This document shows, piece by piece, positions 1-13,261 of a stretch of 64,000 nucleotides of DNA. Position 1 is the first letter of the stretch. Each line of letters begins with the position of its first letter. The DNA comes from Liolophura sinensis (Eukaryota > Mollusca > Polyplacophora > Chitonida > Chitonidae): NCBI RefSeq assembly GCF_032854445.1, contig NC_088295.1:64153249-64217248 (forward strand), in the 5' to 3' direction. The notes under the pieces are model-generated. The model saw only the letters and a list, made by a program, of their open reading frames with translations, was not told where the DNA came from and searched no databases. Both the position numbers and the translations under genes were made by a program.

Positions 1-2640
1 AAAACAGAGAACTTGTGTGTTTTTTCATCACTACAGGAATGTGTTCTTGATTGATTGCTCAGATGTTTCTCAGTGATGTTGCTGTCACCATCTGTTTAGG
101 CTACTGTTGATTTTGTCTTTGTGACAGGTGATAAAGTAAAAGCTCAGCAAGGACAGGAAAACTGCCTGACACTTGGTGAAATGGAAGGTTCTATTCTCAG
201 ACAGAGTTAATGTGAATAATTAATGAAGGTTGGGAAGATAGACCAGACTTCCTTGTGGAAGGGCACTGTTGAGGCCATCAGGTCTGTGAATGTTCCTTCT
301 GATGGTCGACTTCCTGGCTTCCTCCCACCCACAGCTATTGCAGGGTAGCCAGTTGGACTGCCTCACAAGCAGGGTTTGTCCCCCACGCCGGTCTGTATAA
401 CCTCTGTACCTCCTGAATAAACCAACCATTCTGTCGGAGGCCTCTGTCTAAGATTTGGACCTTAAACACTCACATGGCTGTTCTCTGCCTCCTCCCATAT
501 GGTTGTTAAGCTTAAACTTATGAAAATAAGCTTGAAGATTAATCTGTTTACCAGTTAAAGCCTGTGTCAGGCTTCAGTCATAGGTCAGCTGATGTGACAT
601 TAAAGTCTAACCATGTGGGCCAAAGTGTAATGGACAGGAACATTGCCTAGACAAGGGTGAAGTAGTTGCTCATCTCCTTGCCTCCATGTGTTATCATTTG
701 GATGGGCTGTCACTTGAAACGCTGTGAATCTACTCCTGCACAGTTTTCTTCATAATGCTTGCACATGTTGGTTCCAGTTTCTTTGTCCGTTATTGTTTAT
801 GCATATTTGAAGGAACTTTTGCGAGAGCTCTACAATTTGGTGCAGTAAATAGTTGACATTATACTGTATTTTATTGCTGATCTGAATATTGTACATCTAC
901 ATTGTGTTTTGATTCGTCCACCTAAGGAATAGCTTGAGATTTTCTAGTCAAATTGAATGACCTGAGGAAACACTTTAAGGCATGAATGCTTATACCTGCA
1001 CCATTTATTTTTGTGTTAAACTATGTGACGTTTTACCCAACTGAATTTTTCGCCCAGCCTGCTGTAGTATTATTCTGGAAGTAGCAAAGCATGAGTTGTT
1101 TAAGTTTAATAAGGTTCTCATGCTTATATACACACATATAATCTTACTTTTAATTTGTACTTACATGTACTAATTACTGCATGTTAAATAACAGGTTCAT
1201 CATTATATATATGTTTGTCCAGAATCTCAGTAGTAAGCCAGAATATAATATATTTCAACTTTTGCTGACAATAATCCAAAGTGGACTGTTATTTCAGGCA
1301 CCACTGAAATTTATGGCCATTGGGCTATATATTTTCCATTTGAAATGAGACATTTAGTATCAAAGATTTATTTTTGCAATAAATGCCAGTTGTGGAAACC
1401 AATAAAGAATCGCTTTCAGTTTAAAATACGTTTGCTGTGGCGCTAATTTTGATGGTAAGGTCAATGTGTATGATTTGTGACCATTTATCATGATTTATTT
1501 CAGATTACGAGCTTTTGGTTGTCTTAATGAAAAGAGAGGAGTAGTGCATCTGGATGAGAAACTAGGCTAACACACTGCAGTTTAATATCATGCAATTTTG
1601 CATCGTGTGCAGTCCTCAATTCCTTTCTATTCCTGCATCTGTTTAATAGTCAGGCCAGGTTTGAGGGGAGGTGGTCTTGATATTTGCATTAATAGCTGGT
1701 CTTGTGGGAGATTGAGTGGCCTTGGCTGGGGAGGTCAGTCTGGTGAGGTGACGATACAGTCCTGGTTGCCGGTGAGTGACGGATGGCGGGTGCATACAAG
1801 GTTAATCTGCAGAGGCAAAAGACTCGTAGATCAACTTCACTTGCTTTTTACTTCTCCGCACACCGGCACCTTGTGATGCTAATTTAGATTGCCTCCTCAA
1901 CTGTCATTAATTTTGTAGGGAGCATTAGAGTAGGCCATCCTGGACCTCCTGGATACCAGGGTACCAGTGGATGCCCTAAGCTGGTGGGTCTCCTGCCACA
2001 GCCCGTTACACACCCTCATTACTTACCTCTTGGAGTTTGACATTTGTTCAGGAGACTTTCAGACCTTTGTTCAGCCAGGCAAAAAAGACAGAGGATATCT
2101 TGGTCTCCCGAGGTATTTTTGGCCAATGAGCAGTGGCAATTTGTTCTTTCTCTCACCACTGGGTCCAAGGAAACAGCTGCTCCTCTGTGTCTGTCAGTGG
2201 CCACACCAGCATAAACTTACTGACGGATTAGTCTGGCCAACCAACTCCCCTTTTTTTTTCTGTTTTGTCAGTTATAAATGACTTTCACACCTTCTGACCA
2301 AGACAAATTCAAGAAGATGACAAATTTACAACATCAGCAGCTACAATGGAGTCTGTAATAGCCTGTGATGTGGAAGCTGCCATGTTAAAGTTTACATGGA
2401 AAGTGCATGTAATTTCACTGGCCATTTAGAACTATAATTGTACAAGGACACATGTTGTGATAGCTTAAGTTATTTATAAGTGGTCAATACGAATGGCAGA
2501 AAAGCTGTCAGATTAGTTGGAAAGTTTTACAGTTTGGTTCGTGTTATAACTCTTAATGGCACGGCCACATACAACACTCTCAAAAACATTTTCTGGAAAT
2601 CTGGAAGAAAAATGTATTCACATGCATTTATTAATTATTT
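1..2640. other. Noncoding DNA, no gene seen
   Basis: AT-rich. The block 1640-1880 is richer in GC and holds a 92-codon plus-strand open frame with no known domain. No splice-bounded exon, RNA gene or repeat is recognised. Confidence 0.5.
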
Positions 2641-2740
2641 GTTTATTTATTTCTTTGATTATCCTTACTCAAGAATTTTTTTACTCATATGATGGAGGTT
2701 AGGGTTATGTGTGGAGGAAGCCGGAGTGCCCATAGTAACC
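2641..2740 (-). repeat. SINE family A tail fragment, minus orientation
   Basis: The + strand reads GTTTATTTATTTCTTTGATT, ATCCTTACTCAAGAATTTTT, TTACTCATATGATGGAGGTT and GTGTGGAGGAAGCCGGAGTG, corresponding to the reverse complement of the family-A tail and inner part (AGGAAACCGGGCAGAGCCC in the 38287 copy). It is older than its inverted partner. Confidence 0.75.
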
Positions 2741-2798
2741 TTTACCTGACAAACCTCCTGACTGTTATTGTCCAGCTAGTGGGATCTGTATTCCAGCC

Positions 2799-2938
2799 AG
2801 GTCTGTCAGCAACCTGTAGATGGTCATGGGTTTCCTCGGGCTCTGCCCAGTTTCCACCCACCATAATGCTGGCCGCCGTCGTATAAGTGAAATATTCTTG
2901 AGTAAGGCGTAAAACACCAATCAAACAAATAAATAAAA
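2799..2938 (+). repeat. SINE family A, 5'-truncated, plus orientation
   Basis: Runs from GGTCTGTCAGCAACCTGTAG through GGGCTCTGCCCAGTTTCC, CCACCATAATGCTGGCCGCC and GTCGTATAAGTGAAATATTC to AACACCAATCAAACAAATAA. The last 100 bp are close to the other copies. It lies tail-outward next to a minus-strand copy at 2641-2740. Confidence 0.9.
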
Positions 2939-4784
2939 TGTATTCCAGCCTGGAATCATCATTATTCAGTTGTTCAGTTGTGGTGAGAACAAAATTTTAG
3001 GGTCAAATTACAGTTTAGGACAGTGTAGGTAGGTAAACAATATCTTCTAGTGTTACAATGGTATTGCTGACATTTTGTTTTCTAGCCAGAGCATAGGAGA
3101 TGCTCAGGTGTCAATTTGGGAACAAAAAAAAAAAAAACGTAAAGGCTTACATAATAAAATTGGTAAACCAGTGGGTTGACAGTAAGAAAAATCCAAGAGA
3201 CGCAACATGAAGATGTACAAAACGAGCAATTAGGCATAATGACGGAGCATAAGACGGAAGCAAGGCAGTGTCGACCATGAAACCTTACAAGAATGCAATT
3301 TTATGTTCAGGAAAGACATGATCCTAAACCAAGTAAGAAGCTGCGATTGATTTGAAATTCAATACATTGCAAATGGCAGCTTGACTGTGGATTATGTGTT
3401 TACCTAAGGTAATTTGCATATTGGTTTAAGTAAGTGTTGCCCCAGTGCGGAGATTAAGGACTATAATTTCCAGGCTTATCACAGGTTAAATGCCTGTGAT
3501 GAGGTTCTCCCTGAGTGGCCGTTCAGATTGCCTCCTTTATGACTGATCTAACTCTGCTTTATCGCTTCCAGTTAAACCAAGTATAGGGATTTAATCCCAT
3601 AGCCCATTCTCTCAGTGGAAGACCCATGCTGCCATATTATCCTGTTGGCCTGGAAGAATGCCTGTTGCTATACACCCAGTCCATAGATTCTCCAGTAAAA
3701 TGACATGGTAGTATGTTATAGCTTCGGCATGAAACATTTCTCATTTATAAATGAATTTGCAGTGTAATTACTGTAGTTCATCATTCTTTTCGCATATGAA
3801 GGAGGAACTTTCAGTGAAATTTATGCACCTTTTGAATTTGCTTAAACAGATAAAACTGTGTTAGTTTGGTTGACCAATTTCTTTACTTCACCAAAAGTTG
3901 AATTTAATAAGTATACACAGAATAACATTCTCGGAATATGCTTGAATAAGCACTTTGAAAATGAGCGAAAAGGATGAAGAATTATTGTAATGGCTATAGC
4001 TTTTCTCTAGAACAGATGAGGTAGACCAACATGTACATACACTGTATGTAGTTGAAATATTTATGAAAGACTACGGTTACCTTTACACTGGACAAATGTT
4101 ATTAGACAAATTTCACTAGAAGTGAAATGTGATAATTTGCTCTGAATAATGACAAGGCAGAGCTGTATAAATACCTGTACCATCAGTCTGAAGTCTGTTG
4201 GCTTACTGTATATATTAAATGGACTTCTAATACCATGATGTAGTTAAAACTAACCTTGACTTGATATATTAAATGGCTTGGCATAATACATCTGTCGTTA
4301 CATGTAATTACAGTGTATGTAATTAAGGTCAGCACCAGAAGAAAGATCATCATTATGACTTCATTATGGGGAGATGGTCAAAATGCACATACTTTCCTTA
4401 TCTATTGTACTGAGGCACAATTGGGGTGTTAGTTGGAGGGATGAATGCGCTTGAGCAAATTGGATGCATTTTTAACACTTGTCCAGGTTGTTGTAGCTTT
4501 CATTAAGTACGCTTCCAGCCAAGCGTCCTAACCAATTAGGCTCTAATTAATACAGTGACAATGTGCATTGTGCAAACTGCAGCTTGTGAACAATGTGTAC
4601 ATGAATATTACATGCTATGGATGAAGTCCCATTCTGTCTGACCTGCTTAGAATACAGTCCTCTGAGATGTACCCATGGATTATTAGACAAGCTTTGTACA
4701 ATGATTCGCTGTGCATGTCATCACAAGGGTCAGTGTGGTTGTTGTGGTCTTCTTGTGACTAAAAACCCACCAAACTGGAAGTGT
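2939..4784. other. Noncoding DNA, no gene seen
   Basis: AT-rich with a 14-nt A tract near 3123-3137. No exon or recognisable repeat. Confidence 0.5.
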
Positions 4785-4843
4785 GGGGGGGGGGTACCCA
4801 TCTTGTATCAGAGTGGAAGGGGTGGGAGGTTAGGGGTGGGGGG
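4785..4843 (+). repeat. G-rich tract with G-quadruplex pattern
   Basis: A 10-nt G run at 4785-4794, followed after a short gap by four G runs at 4819-4843 (GGGG, GGG, GGGG, GGGGGG with loops of 1, 6 and 1 nt). The second part fits the canonical G3+N1-7 quadruplex pattern. Confidence 0.8.
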
Positions 4844-7800
4844 CTACACACTATGTTTCTGCGGCCATTCAGCATGTCAATTACTCTCCCAGGGTTGTGA
4901 TCATGCTGAATCCACTAACTGGATAATCCAATAGAATACCCAGTAGGGTGTGAATACAGCTTGACCAGAGTGGTCAGTGGTTGCAGTGCAGAGCACCATC
5001 ATTGATACTGATGAAATGCAGATTCACACTGACATGCTGCTCATGTGTACAAGGGCCATTTTGTATGAGCCCGTTTGACAAGGCATACTGTTACATCTCT
5101 TGTATTTAATATACACGATATGAATGCATCCAAGACAGCTTGATTTATGTACTGTGATTTCAATTGGCTTTAGTCTCCCTGTTATGTATAGTTATGAATC
5201 AGTGAAGCGGAACAGCTCACTTGAGTGGAACTGTCCAAATGAGTCACATTGGGTCATACTAATGATGAATGTCAGATTCAATAAACTGACAACTGTATAA
5301 GAGTATCAGATTGAATTATGTGTTTAAATAAATATAGTAACCATTTCATATATTGAAGTTTTAAGTTCTAAAACTGAATGGCCAGTAAATTGTTGTCATT
5401 TTGTTTAACCAGTATGCCACTGCAAGCTATGGACATTTCATTTTATGGTTTAGTAAACAAATACTATATTTGACTTAGGATTCATGAGAAATCCAGAGAT
5501 TCATTGCAGTTTTATTCTGACATCTGCACATGATCATAAACATGTTAATCCTTAATTAACACTTTTTGATTTTCCTGGTTATAATTTCATATAGTTCTCA
5601 TGCATATTTAAATCACATGACTATTGAAGAAGCAGATTTTGTACTTTTGTCTGCGGATAGATATAAGCTTTCATTATATTTAGATAGTTTCTGGGAGCAT
5701 TGTTTGAAATATTGAATTTATATGCACACGCACCAATCAGTCAGCTAAAATTGCTTATGAGAACATCCCTGTGTGACGTGACATCATAACTTCAGGGCAC
5801 ATACAAAAGGATCAGTCTGTCAGTTTTAACATAAAACTAATTTAACAGGGTAATGTGTATCATCTGAATTATGTTCTTGGTTGAGTTTTGCGTGTATGAT
5901 ATTGGAAAATTAATTATATTTTGCAGGTATAGTCTTATCTAAATATGAATACAGCCAAGTTACATGACAGGCAAGTAGACTTTGTAATACCATGCCAGAA
6001 GGTGGAGATTTTTGCATTGGGGATTGACTTCGTTGTCATAATGGTGTAGCTCAAAAACCATGTATTGGGAAATTTGTTAAATATCAGGATGTACTTTTGG
6101 TGAAGTCCATTAGGCTCAGTATGGTAGATTTGATTCACATTGATGGCTTTCAGATGATATGTTTGAGTAAGTTCAATTTCTTCAAATCTGAAGCGCTTTG
6201 TTGTATATGCATCTGTGATCTTCAAGAGTAGGAAAGACTACCAAGTATAGGGTAAGCAAAGGACGAAGGGTGCAAATGGGAAATGCTTGGGGAAAAAAGG
6301 AAATGATGCCCTGTACTCAAAGTCTAGTGACAGATAACACATTTCCATGGTGGTGTATTCCGTGAGTTTTGTTGAAAGTGTTCATTAGGGGAAGAGAGAT
6401 CTTTGTTTACAATGCCGTGCCAAAGCCTTGATACTGTTAACAGCATCTCTGCTATTTTTGGTTTGCTGATATGAAATTGGCACTGCCATTATGTGGATCA
6501 AGTTTACAATTATTTTCTATGGCAATTGCTGTTTATGCAATTTGGACGATGTGTGGGGCAAACACTTGTCAATTTGCTGTGTAAGCAGCCGATGCATTCA
6601 GTGGGAGATTGTGTGGAAAATTGTTCAGATTTGCCACGTTTATTGAGCAGAGCAATGAAAGGAGTTTCTAGTTAGAATTGGTGGCCATTTCCCATGCAAA
6701 ATTGATGACTTATTTTCTCAATGGTTACTTCATTGGATGCATGAACAAACCCAGGTCTAAGTTCCTGTCTTGACACTCAGTCTTAAATTACTTTGGAGCA
6801 TTCACAGGATATTTCCGTTTTTCTCAGGGATTTTTTGTCGGGACCAAGCCGGTTATATAGGCAGAATTTAATATCAGCTTTGCCAAAAAGCCATCTTGAA
6901 TGTCACCTGGTCTTACTGAGCTGTTGTTGCCTGGAGCAATTATAGATTGAATCTTTCTCCACTTTGAAGCACCGTCAAACGAATATCCCTTCATTTGCGG
7001 GGCAACCGCTCACTTACTCATGCCATCAGAGGAACTCCTTTGTTAGCATGAAGAGTAATTATAACTGGCATGGATGTCGCTCCCTGTAGACTTAGCACTT
7101 CTATTGCCCTTTCAGGCATCTTCCAGTGCCAAAATATTAATTCCTCCCTGCTTTTTGTGATGGACACTTGTTCTGTCCATATGCAGAATCAGGACAATAG
7201 ATTCTAGAGGGACTTGCTTGTAATTTGCCTGTGTTGATTCAGGCGTTCACTGTATTGGCATCAACCTCTGATGGAAGCTGACTACATGTATTTCGGCTTG
7301 CTGCTTTGAATGTTTATTTTTTAGTTGCTTTTATTGTCATTCCTTGTTTCCCAGCAATGTGTTTTCACCCTATGGACACTTCTTCCTGGCTGTTGTTGTT
7401 CTGCTTAAGATGAGTTTTGGAGACTTGATTTAACAATCCACCCATTTGAAAATAATAAAAGCTGTTAATATTGATACCAAATTCTTTATAAACTCAAATT
7501 CAAGTATCTTATCCTGTAATCAAAGCAGTGAAATTATGCATATTCAAACTGAATATTTATAATAATATATAATAATTGAATTTTACACATATAACATTTG
7601 TGTAGTGTGTAGTCACTTTCTGATATTGATATTGGGTCATATTTTGTCTTACCAATTCTGAAGCAGAATTTGAACATGTGACGTCCTTAGTTTATTTGGA
7701 AGACACCCCACACAATAACGGCTTACATGTAAGTACAGACATTTCCAGATACTGCATCTTTATCAGCCTTTAACTGTCTTAACAATAAACAGGTACATCA

Positions 7801-10471
7801 TTGAGAAAGCATGGTACATGGGTACTTATGTTGTACAGCTACCATTGATCATCGTTAGAGAAGTGTACATTATTAGCCAGTTGTTTGATCATTGTATTCG
7901 TATGTGTTAAGGAAACCAGATTACACAGTATAGCCATGATGCAGGACTGTCCCTTTACCACATTGTGTACTATTTATAATATTGCAATGCCATCTAACGT
8001 GTATACCTACTGTTTCATGTATAATTCAGACATATCGCATAATAAATTAATGATATGATTATCCTAATATTATCCTTTGGGTTAATATTAATATTATGTT
8101 AGGTTGGATTCCTAACATTTTTGTTTTGGTGTGAACATGTGATGGAATGAATGTCACCAGGCCGAATATTCTGTCAAAGATCGTTTGTTACGCTCTGTGA
8201 CTCATTGGTAGAATATTCAGCCTATAGCTGCCTGTAGCTTGATAAACTTTATAACACTCAGCACATGGCGAAGTAACAAATATTTCATATCTGCATGAAA
8301 TATACTAATTAGGGGTAGATTGAACTTATCAGAAAAAATTACTTTTTACTAAAAGGTACTAGATTTAAGAAACTCATATTTGAATCTCTATCCAGTAGTT
8401 TATTCATCCCTGGAAAGGATCCCTTTGTCAAAATTTGTAAATGGGAATTTTGCCACAAAGATATATACTATTAACGAGGTTGTCTCCCTTTTTATTTGTC
8501 ATGAAGCCTTGTTGTTTTTAAATTTGTTTTGAAAGACTCGGCTAATAAAACAGAAAAGTTAACAATGAATTTTCAGACCATGGTAGGATTTGAACACTCA
8601 CCCCGAGGCTAAGTCTGAAATCTTCCTTTGATCAAATACACACACATGAAGGATAAAAGCATCAAAAACAACCTGAAATTTTTTGTTGAATTTCCGCAGT
8701 TGTGTGTTTGTACAACAAAGTGGATTTTTTTTACTGCTCTCAGTATATCGCAGACCCTTGACATATATGGGGTCACTAGTGCATAGCTCATCCCTTGACA
8801 TGCCATTACCAGAAATTTGACACTTAATTATTTTATCGTAAATAGATACATAATTACATCAAATTTGTACATTTTGCCTGCATAGTGTTTTTTTAAGGGG
8901 TAATTTCCCCTAGTAAATTTTTTTGCCGCAACCTTATATATTTGCCCCAAAATCACTTTGAGGTCCAAATCCCTTTATGATTATATAAGCATATGATGTG
9001 GCTTTTTTTTGTCATGTTTGCCTCTGGGTTTCCATGGTAACAGACTGTAAAATCACATGAATCGATAACGAGAAGCTGTGGTTGTTTTGCATGCCTTGAT
9101 TTACAGGAAGTAGCAGCTGATGGGATTTACTGTGGGTTACCACACTTTTTTTTTATTACAGGTTTGGATCAGATAATAAATAATTCTGTCCTGTTAGCAA
9201 AATACATTGTGTTTTGTCAGTTCGGAATGCAAACCATGTGCATTGTACTGCTTAATACCAAGTCTTGTGCCCTACTCAAAAAAGTTGATCGGAGTGACAT
9301 TAATGGTGAAATTAATAATAATTGTACCCAGCTCTCTGCTCTTAATTTGATCTGCAGGAAGGATTGGTAATGATTGCTTCAGGGCAAGCCCTTGAACAAA
9401 AATTATAAAATGTCCTGACCTTTATGGAGAAAATCTCACCTGTAATTTGGTAATTAACATTTACCTGAATAGAATTATGGATGTTCAAAGGGTTGTAGAT
9501 GAGATGATATGAATGTTAAATTTGATATGCATGATGCAGTAAAATGCTTTAGATTTTCCCGTGATGTGCCTTCAGCATTCTGCAGGATCTGTGTAGTTGA
9601 AATGTGCTGCCAAGTGCAGAGCACATTTTTATTTGCGTCTCACTTCAAACTTTCTGGAAACTACCGTGTTTGGCATGTCGTTCGGGAGAGAGCATAATTC
9701 TGTCAAGCTGCCATTTGGACCAACCCCGTTTTTTTTTTCCAGTGAGGTATTAGAATAAGCGCAATAAAATCCGGGTTGTATTGTTTGCTTGAAGGAGTTT
9801 AAATGGTGCTAAGATCATAGGGCTGGGTGTTTTGGCGAGAGAGAAGAACGTGTGTGGATGACACAAATTGAAGCTCTGACAGCTAGCACATTGGAGGCCT
9901 ATTGATTTGCTTTTTAGGGGCCAGGCTAGTGCAGCCTGAACACCATCCTCAGGGGTACTGTAACCAGTCGCTCCTCTCTGCCACATAACTCACAGATCTG
10001 TATGGCAGTCAGTGCAGCAGAATTCCCTCTGGTAAACTTACATGTCGGCCAGCAACAGCCGAGCTTAGAACCACTGATCATACCATGGTATGTACCGCAA
10101 GGTGTGAAGCAGTCATCTGTGGAAAAAGGCTGATGATATGATTTGACAAGACTTTCACATGTGTATTTAATGCTTATCGGCTTTGATGAAAGAAGTGTTT
10201 GTTCCCCTAAGACAGCTTTAAGTGTCCTTTAGGCAAAAGGTGCAGAGATTTGTCAGCATCCTGTGGCACACAGATTATTCTAGGGCTTAGTTACATGTTT
10301 TCCTGCATGGTTTCATGAACTAAATGCAGTGTTTTTACAGGTGATACAGTCCATGCAGTCCATGTGCATGTGTGTTTTGCTTGGGCCTTATTTCCTGTGG
10401 AATATTTTAATTTCTGGAAATGTGAAGTACTCATAATAAAAATTCAGTGACAACCATTTCAAATGAGTCCA
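4844..10471. other. Noncoding DNA, no gene seen
   Basis: Mostly AT-rich, with no exon supported. A complex block at 6830-7130 is a candidate regulatory element. A B-box-like GGATTTGAACACTC at 8585-8598 (reverse complement GTGTTCAAATCC) hints at an old tRNA-headed SINE on the minus strand, but the body is not recognisable. Confidence 0.45.
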
Positions 10472-10589
10472 TTTGATTTATTTTATTGGTGTTTTATGCT
10501 GTACCTAAGAATATTTCACTTATATGATGGCGACAAGCATTGTGGTGGGAGGAAACCCACAATCATCCGCAACTTGCTTCCCATGTATG
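10472..10589 (-). repeat. SINE family A, 5'-truncated tail fragment
   Basis: The + strand reads TTTGATTTATTTTATTGGTG, then TTTTATGCTGTACCTAAGAA, ATTTCACTTATATGATGGCG and GTGGGAGGAAACCCACAATC, the reverse complement of the family-A 3' half. The flanks AAATGAGTCCATTTGA and AGATGAGTCAAATGAA share most positions and may be a decayed TSD. Confidence 0.75.
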
Positions 10590-11183
10590 GCAGATGAGTC
10601 AAATGAATCTTTCCAAAGGGATATGGACAGATGTCATATCTGGCACCCAAAAAGTAGATGACTTCTGTGTGTAACCAATGTACATGGTATCAATGCCTAC
10701 TGTTTGTATGTCTTTGAAGATCATGCTGAAACAAAAGCTGTCTTGACTTTTACTTTTTCCTAATGTTGTGACCTGCAAGAACACATGATGTGACAAAATG
10801 CTGACTTATGGCTGCAAACGATACTGAGCTAATGTTTTCGGTGTCGTTCCAGCAATGTATGTCTTAAATAATGTTATGTCTGTCTCCTTTCAAATAGAAT
10901 CCAAAATATAACCATGTTACAGAAGGCTAATAGTTTATGAATAATCAAAGATTTTATGTTTGAGAACACTCTATGCAATAATATTCATTAAATTGTGTAG
11001 TTTTAAATCTTTTTGAACTCTGGGGTCAGTTCTCTTCTGTGAGACATGTTTCACATAATTTTTAAAATTCAGTCTAGCCTAATGAAAGTAGTTTTTTCAT
11101 CTGCTTTTATTGTGTTAGGTGAGAAACTGATCAATAATCACATCAGGTTCTGTATTTTGTAAATGTCCTATCCCATTTAGCAT
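10590..11183. other. Noncoding DNA, no gene seen
   Basis: AT-rich spacer. The only open frame of any size (10599-10796, minus, 65 codons) has no recognisable domain. Confidence 0.5.
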
Positions 11184-11480
11184 TTACATTGACTTAATGA
11201 ATAGGGCATCTGCCAGGCAGACAGTAAATCCGGGACTCAATCTCAAATCAAGTTTACCTAAGACTTGACATTGGTATCCTTAACACTGCCTCATTTGGAG
11301 CTCAGCATATGTGGAATGGATTAGCCCGATTTCAGTGTATATAATGACTGAGTGGGGACATCATGCCTGGTGTCTTCAGCATGATGTTACAGTGAAGCAG
11401 CACTGATAAACGTGTCATTATTGGGTCCCACCTGCCACAAGGAGACATTGTTGTGATATGACCAATAAAATGTTGAAAAA
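11184..11480 (+). mobile_element. SINE family D, near full length
   Basis: The tRNA-like head has an A-box region ACTTAATGAATAGGGCATC and a B box GGGACTCAATCTC at 11232-11244. The body runs AGACTTGACATTGG, GACTGAGTGGGGACATCATG, GGTGTCTTCAGCATGATG, AGTGAAGCAGCACTGATAAA, and the copy ends near ATGACCAATAAAATGTTG. The same body occurs in opposite orientation at 13262-13555. The flanks show no clear TSD. Confidence 0.75.
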
Positions 11481-13261
11481 AGTGTTAAAACAATTCCAAA
11501 CAGATAATGAAATTCTGTTTCTTATTCAGTTTGGATAACACCTAGACAGGTGTCGAAATGATCAATGACTTTCCAGTGTCATGAAGACAGGACGTAAACC
11601 AGCTAAACTACCTCTGACACATTGTCAAGGGCAAAGCCGAGATATCACTAGATGCTCATGGCTTAGAGTAAGCAAACATCTTAGGCTTTTTCTTTTACCA
11701 GAGTTCATGCTAAGTGGTTGATTACGCTTGTCTTCCGGCTCTAGCCCTACAGGCTGTGTTGTGCTCCATAAATCTGGTGTCTTGGTGGAAAACAATTTGT
11801 ATTTCTTGTATGCATAACACATTAGTCAATGCGGATATCATTGTCTGTGTCTCCTTCGTAAAAACACATACCCTTGCCAGTTTTCATGAATATACAGACA
11901 ATTTGGGATTTGTGTGGCTGTTGGCAAGTGGTGCCAACTGTTTGTATCTTAGTGATAAATTGGTTTCGATCGAGCATGTATGGATATCATTTCCAATTTG
12001 ATATTGGAGCCGAAATATAGTGGGATGCCGTTGGCGGACTTACACAGATAATTCACACTTTTGCATGCATTTCTGTGGCCAGATAGATTAATGATGTAAT
12101 TCATCATCATCTGTATGGGAGGTTTTCCTCTCCAGAAGCAGACTGGCTCTTGTTTTGGGCATCAGTCTGTGGCACCTTGACGAGAAATCACTTTAGTTCA
12201 TTATCCGTGTGTGTAATCTGGGTGGCTCTGAACGATGGAATTAGGCCCTGTAGTCATAGGAGGTTGTAATGAGACCAGATTCGCCCTGCCTCTAATGCCT
12301 GGAAGGGAAGAAGACAGGGTCGGCGATCCGTCCCAGACATCAAAACGGTGTCAGCTGATGAGAGAGCTTACATCTGGCCATCTGCCATAATTAGATGAAA
12401 TCAGTTTGTCACATGATCCCCATCTCTGTTTTCTCCACCAATTCTTACCTTCCAGCATCTTGCTTCAGGGGTCTAAATCTGCCAGCTAAGGTTCATGTGG
12501 GTTATATCATTTAGGAGAATATCCAAGGTGCCATCTGCGTTAAATGGAAAGAATTCATTTGAAAAAGAAGAAGCAGTTGATGTTTTAGACATTTTTGTAG
12601 ATCAAAGGATGTTAATGCAATGACTGACATTTTGGCTCAGAAGCCTTGCTGCGAAGATAACAGTATTGATTTCCATTTGATAATGGAGAAAATCTACGTC
12701 GTTAGATATTTAAAGGAGAAACCATCCTGTAAAGAACAGAGTAAATGTACATGTAGGTCTGCTATACTGTAGACACAGCAGGGAAATATATTTTTAGATA
12801 ATCAGTGGTGTTGCATTTAAACCTTGAGAGTACTTAAGATCTTTTCATTATTTACACAGAGAGGGCTTGAAAGCCTGGTGGACACCAGGTAGGTTATCAG
12901 AGCTTGCTTCACAATGAATGATCTAAAAGTTTCAAAATAACCTGTTTCATGTGTGATTGGATAGTTCTTCTTTTTTCAGCCCTGTTGGAACACCGACCAT
13001 TGTTGTGAACATCGGCTGTACTGACTTCATTGGTCCTGCTGCCTGCAGGAACAAGGATGACCACATTGGAACACTTTTGAACAAAGGTAGAAGCGATGTC
13101 ATTAGTGCTCCTGTGCACATGAACAGCAATGCTCACATTTGTTCACATGTGTGAGTGACTTCCCTCAAGCTGCTGTATGAATGGACAGCAGTGCTCACAT
13201 TCATTCTCTTGTCTTATCTCGGCCACATCGAAACAAAGATATTATGTATGTATGCGTGCAC
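11481..13261. other. Noncoding DNA, no gene seen
   Basis: No exon supported. A complex block at 12095-12440 is a candidate regulatory element. The open frames at 12909-13154 overlap on both strands and show no domain. Confidence 0.5.

Noticed and set aside
8578-8806. tRNA-headed SINE on the minus strand
   Set aside because: Only a B-box-like word (GTGTTCAAATCC) supports it. The A box and a known body are missing.
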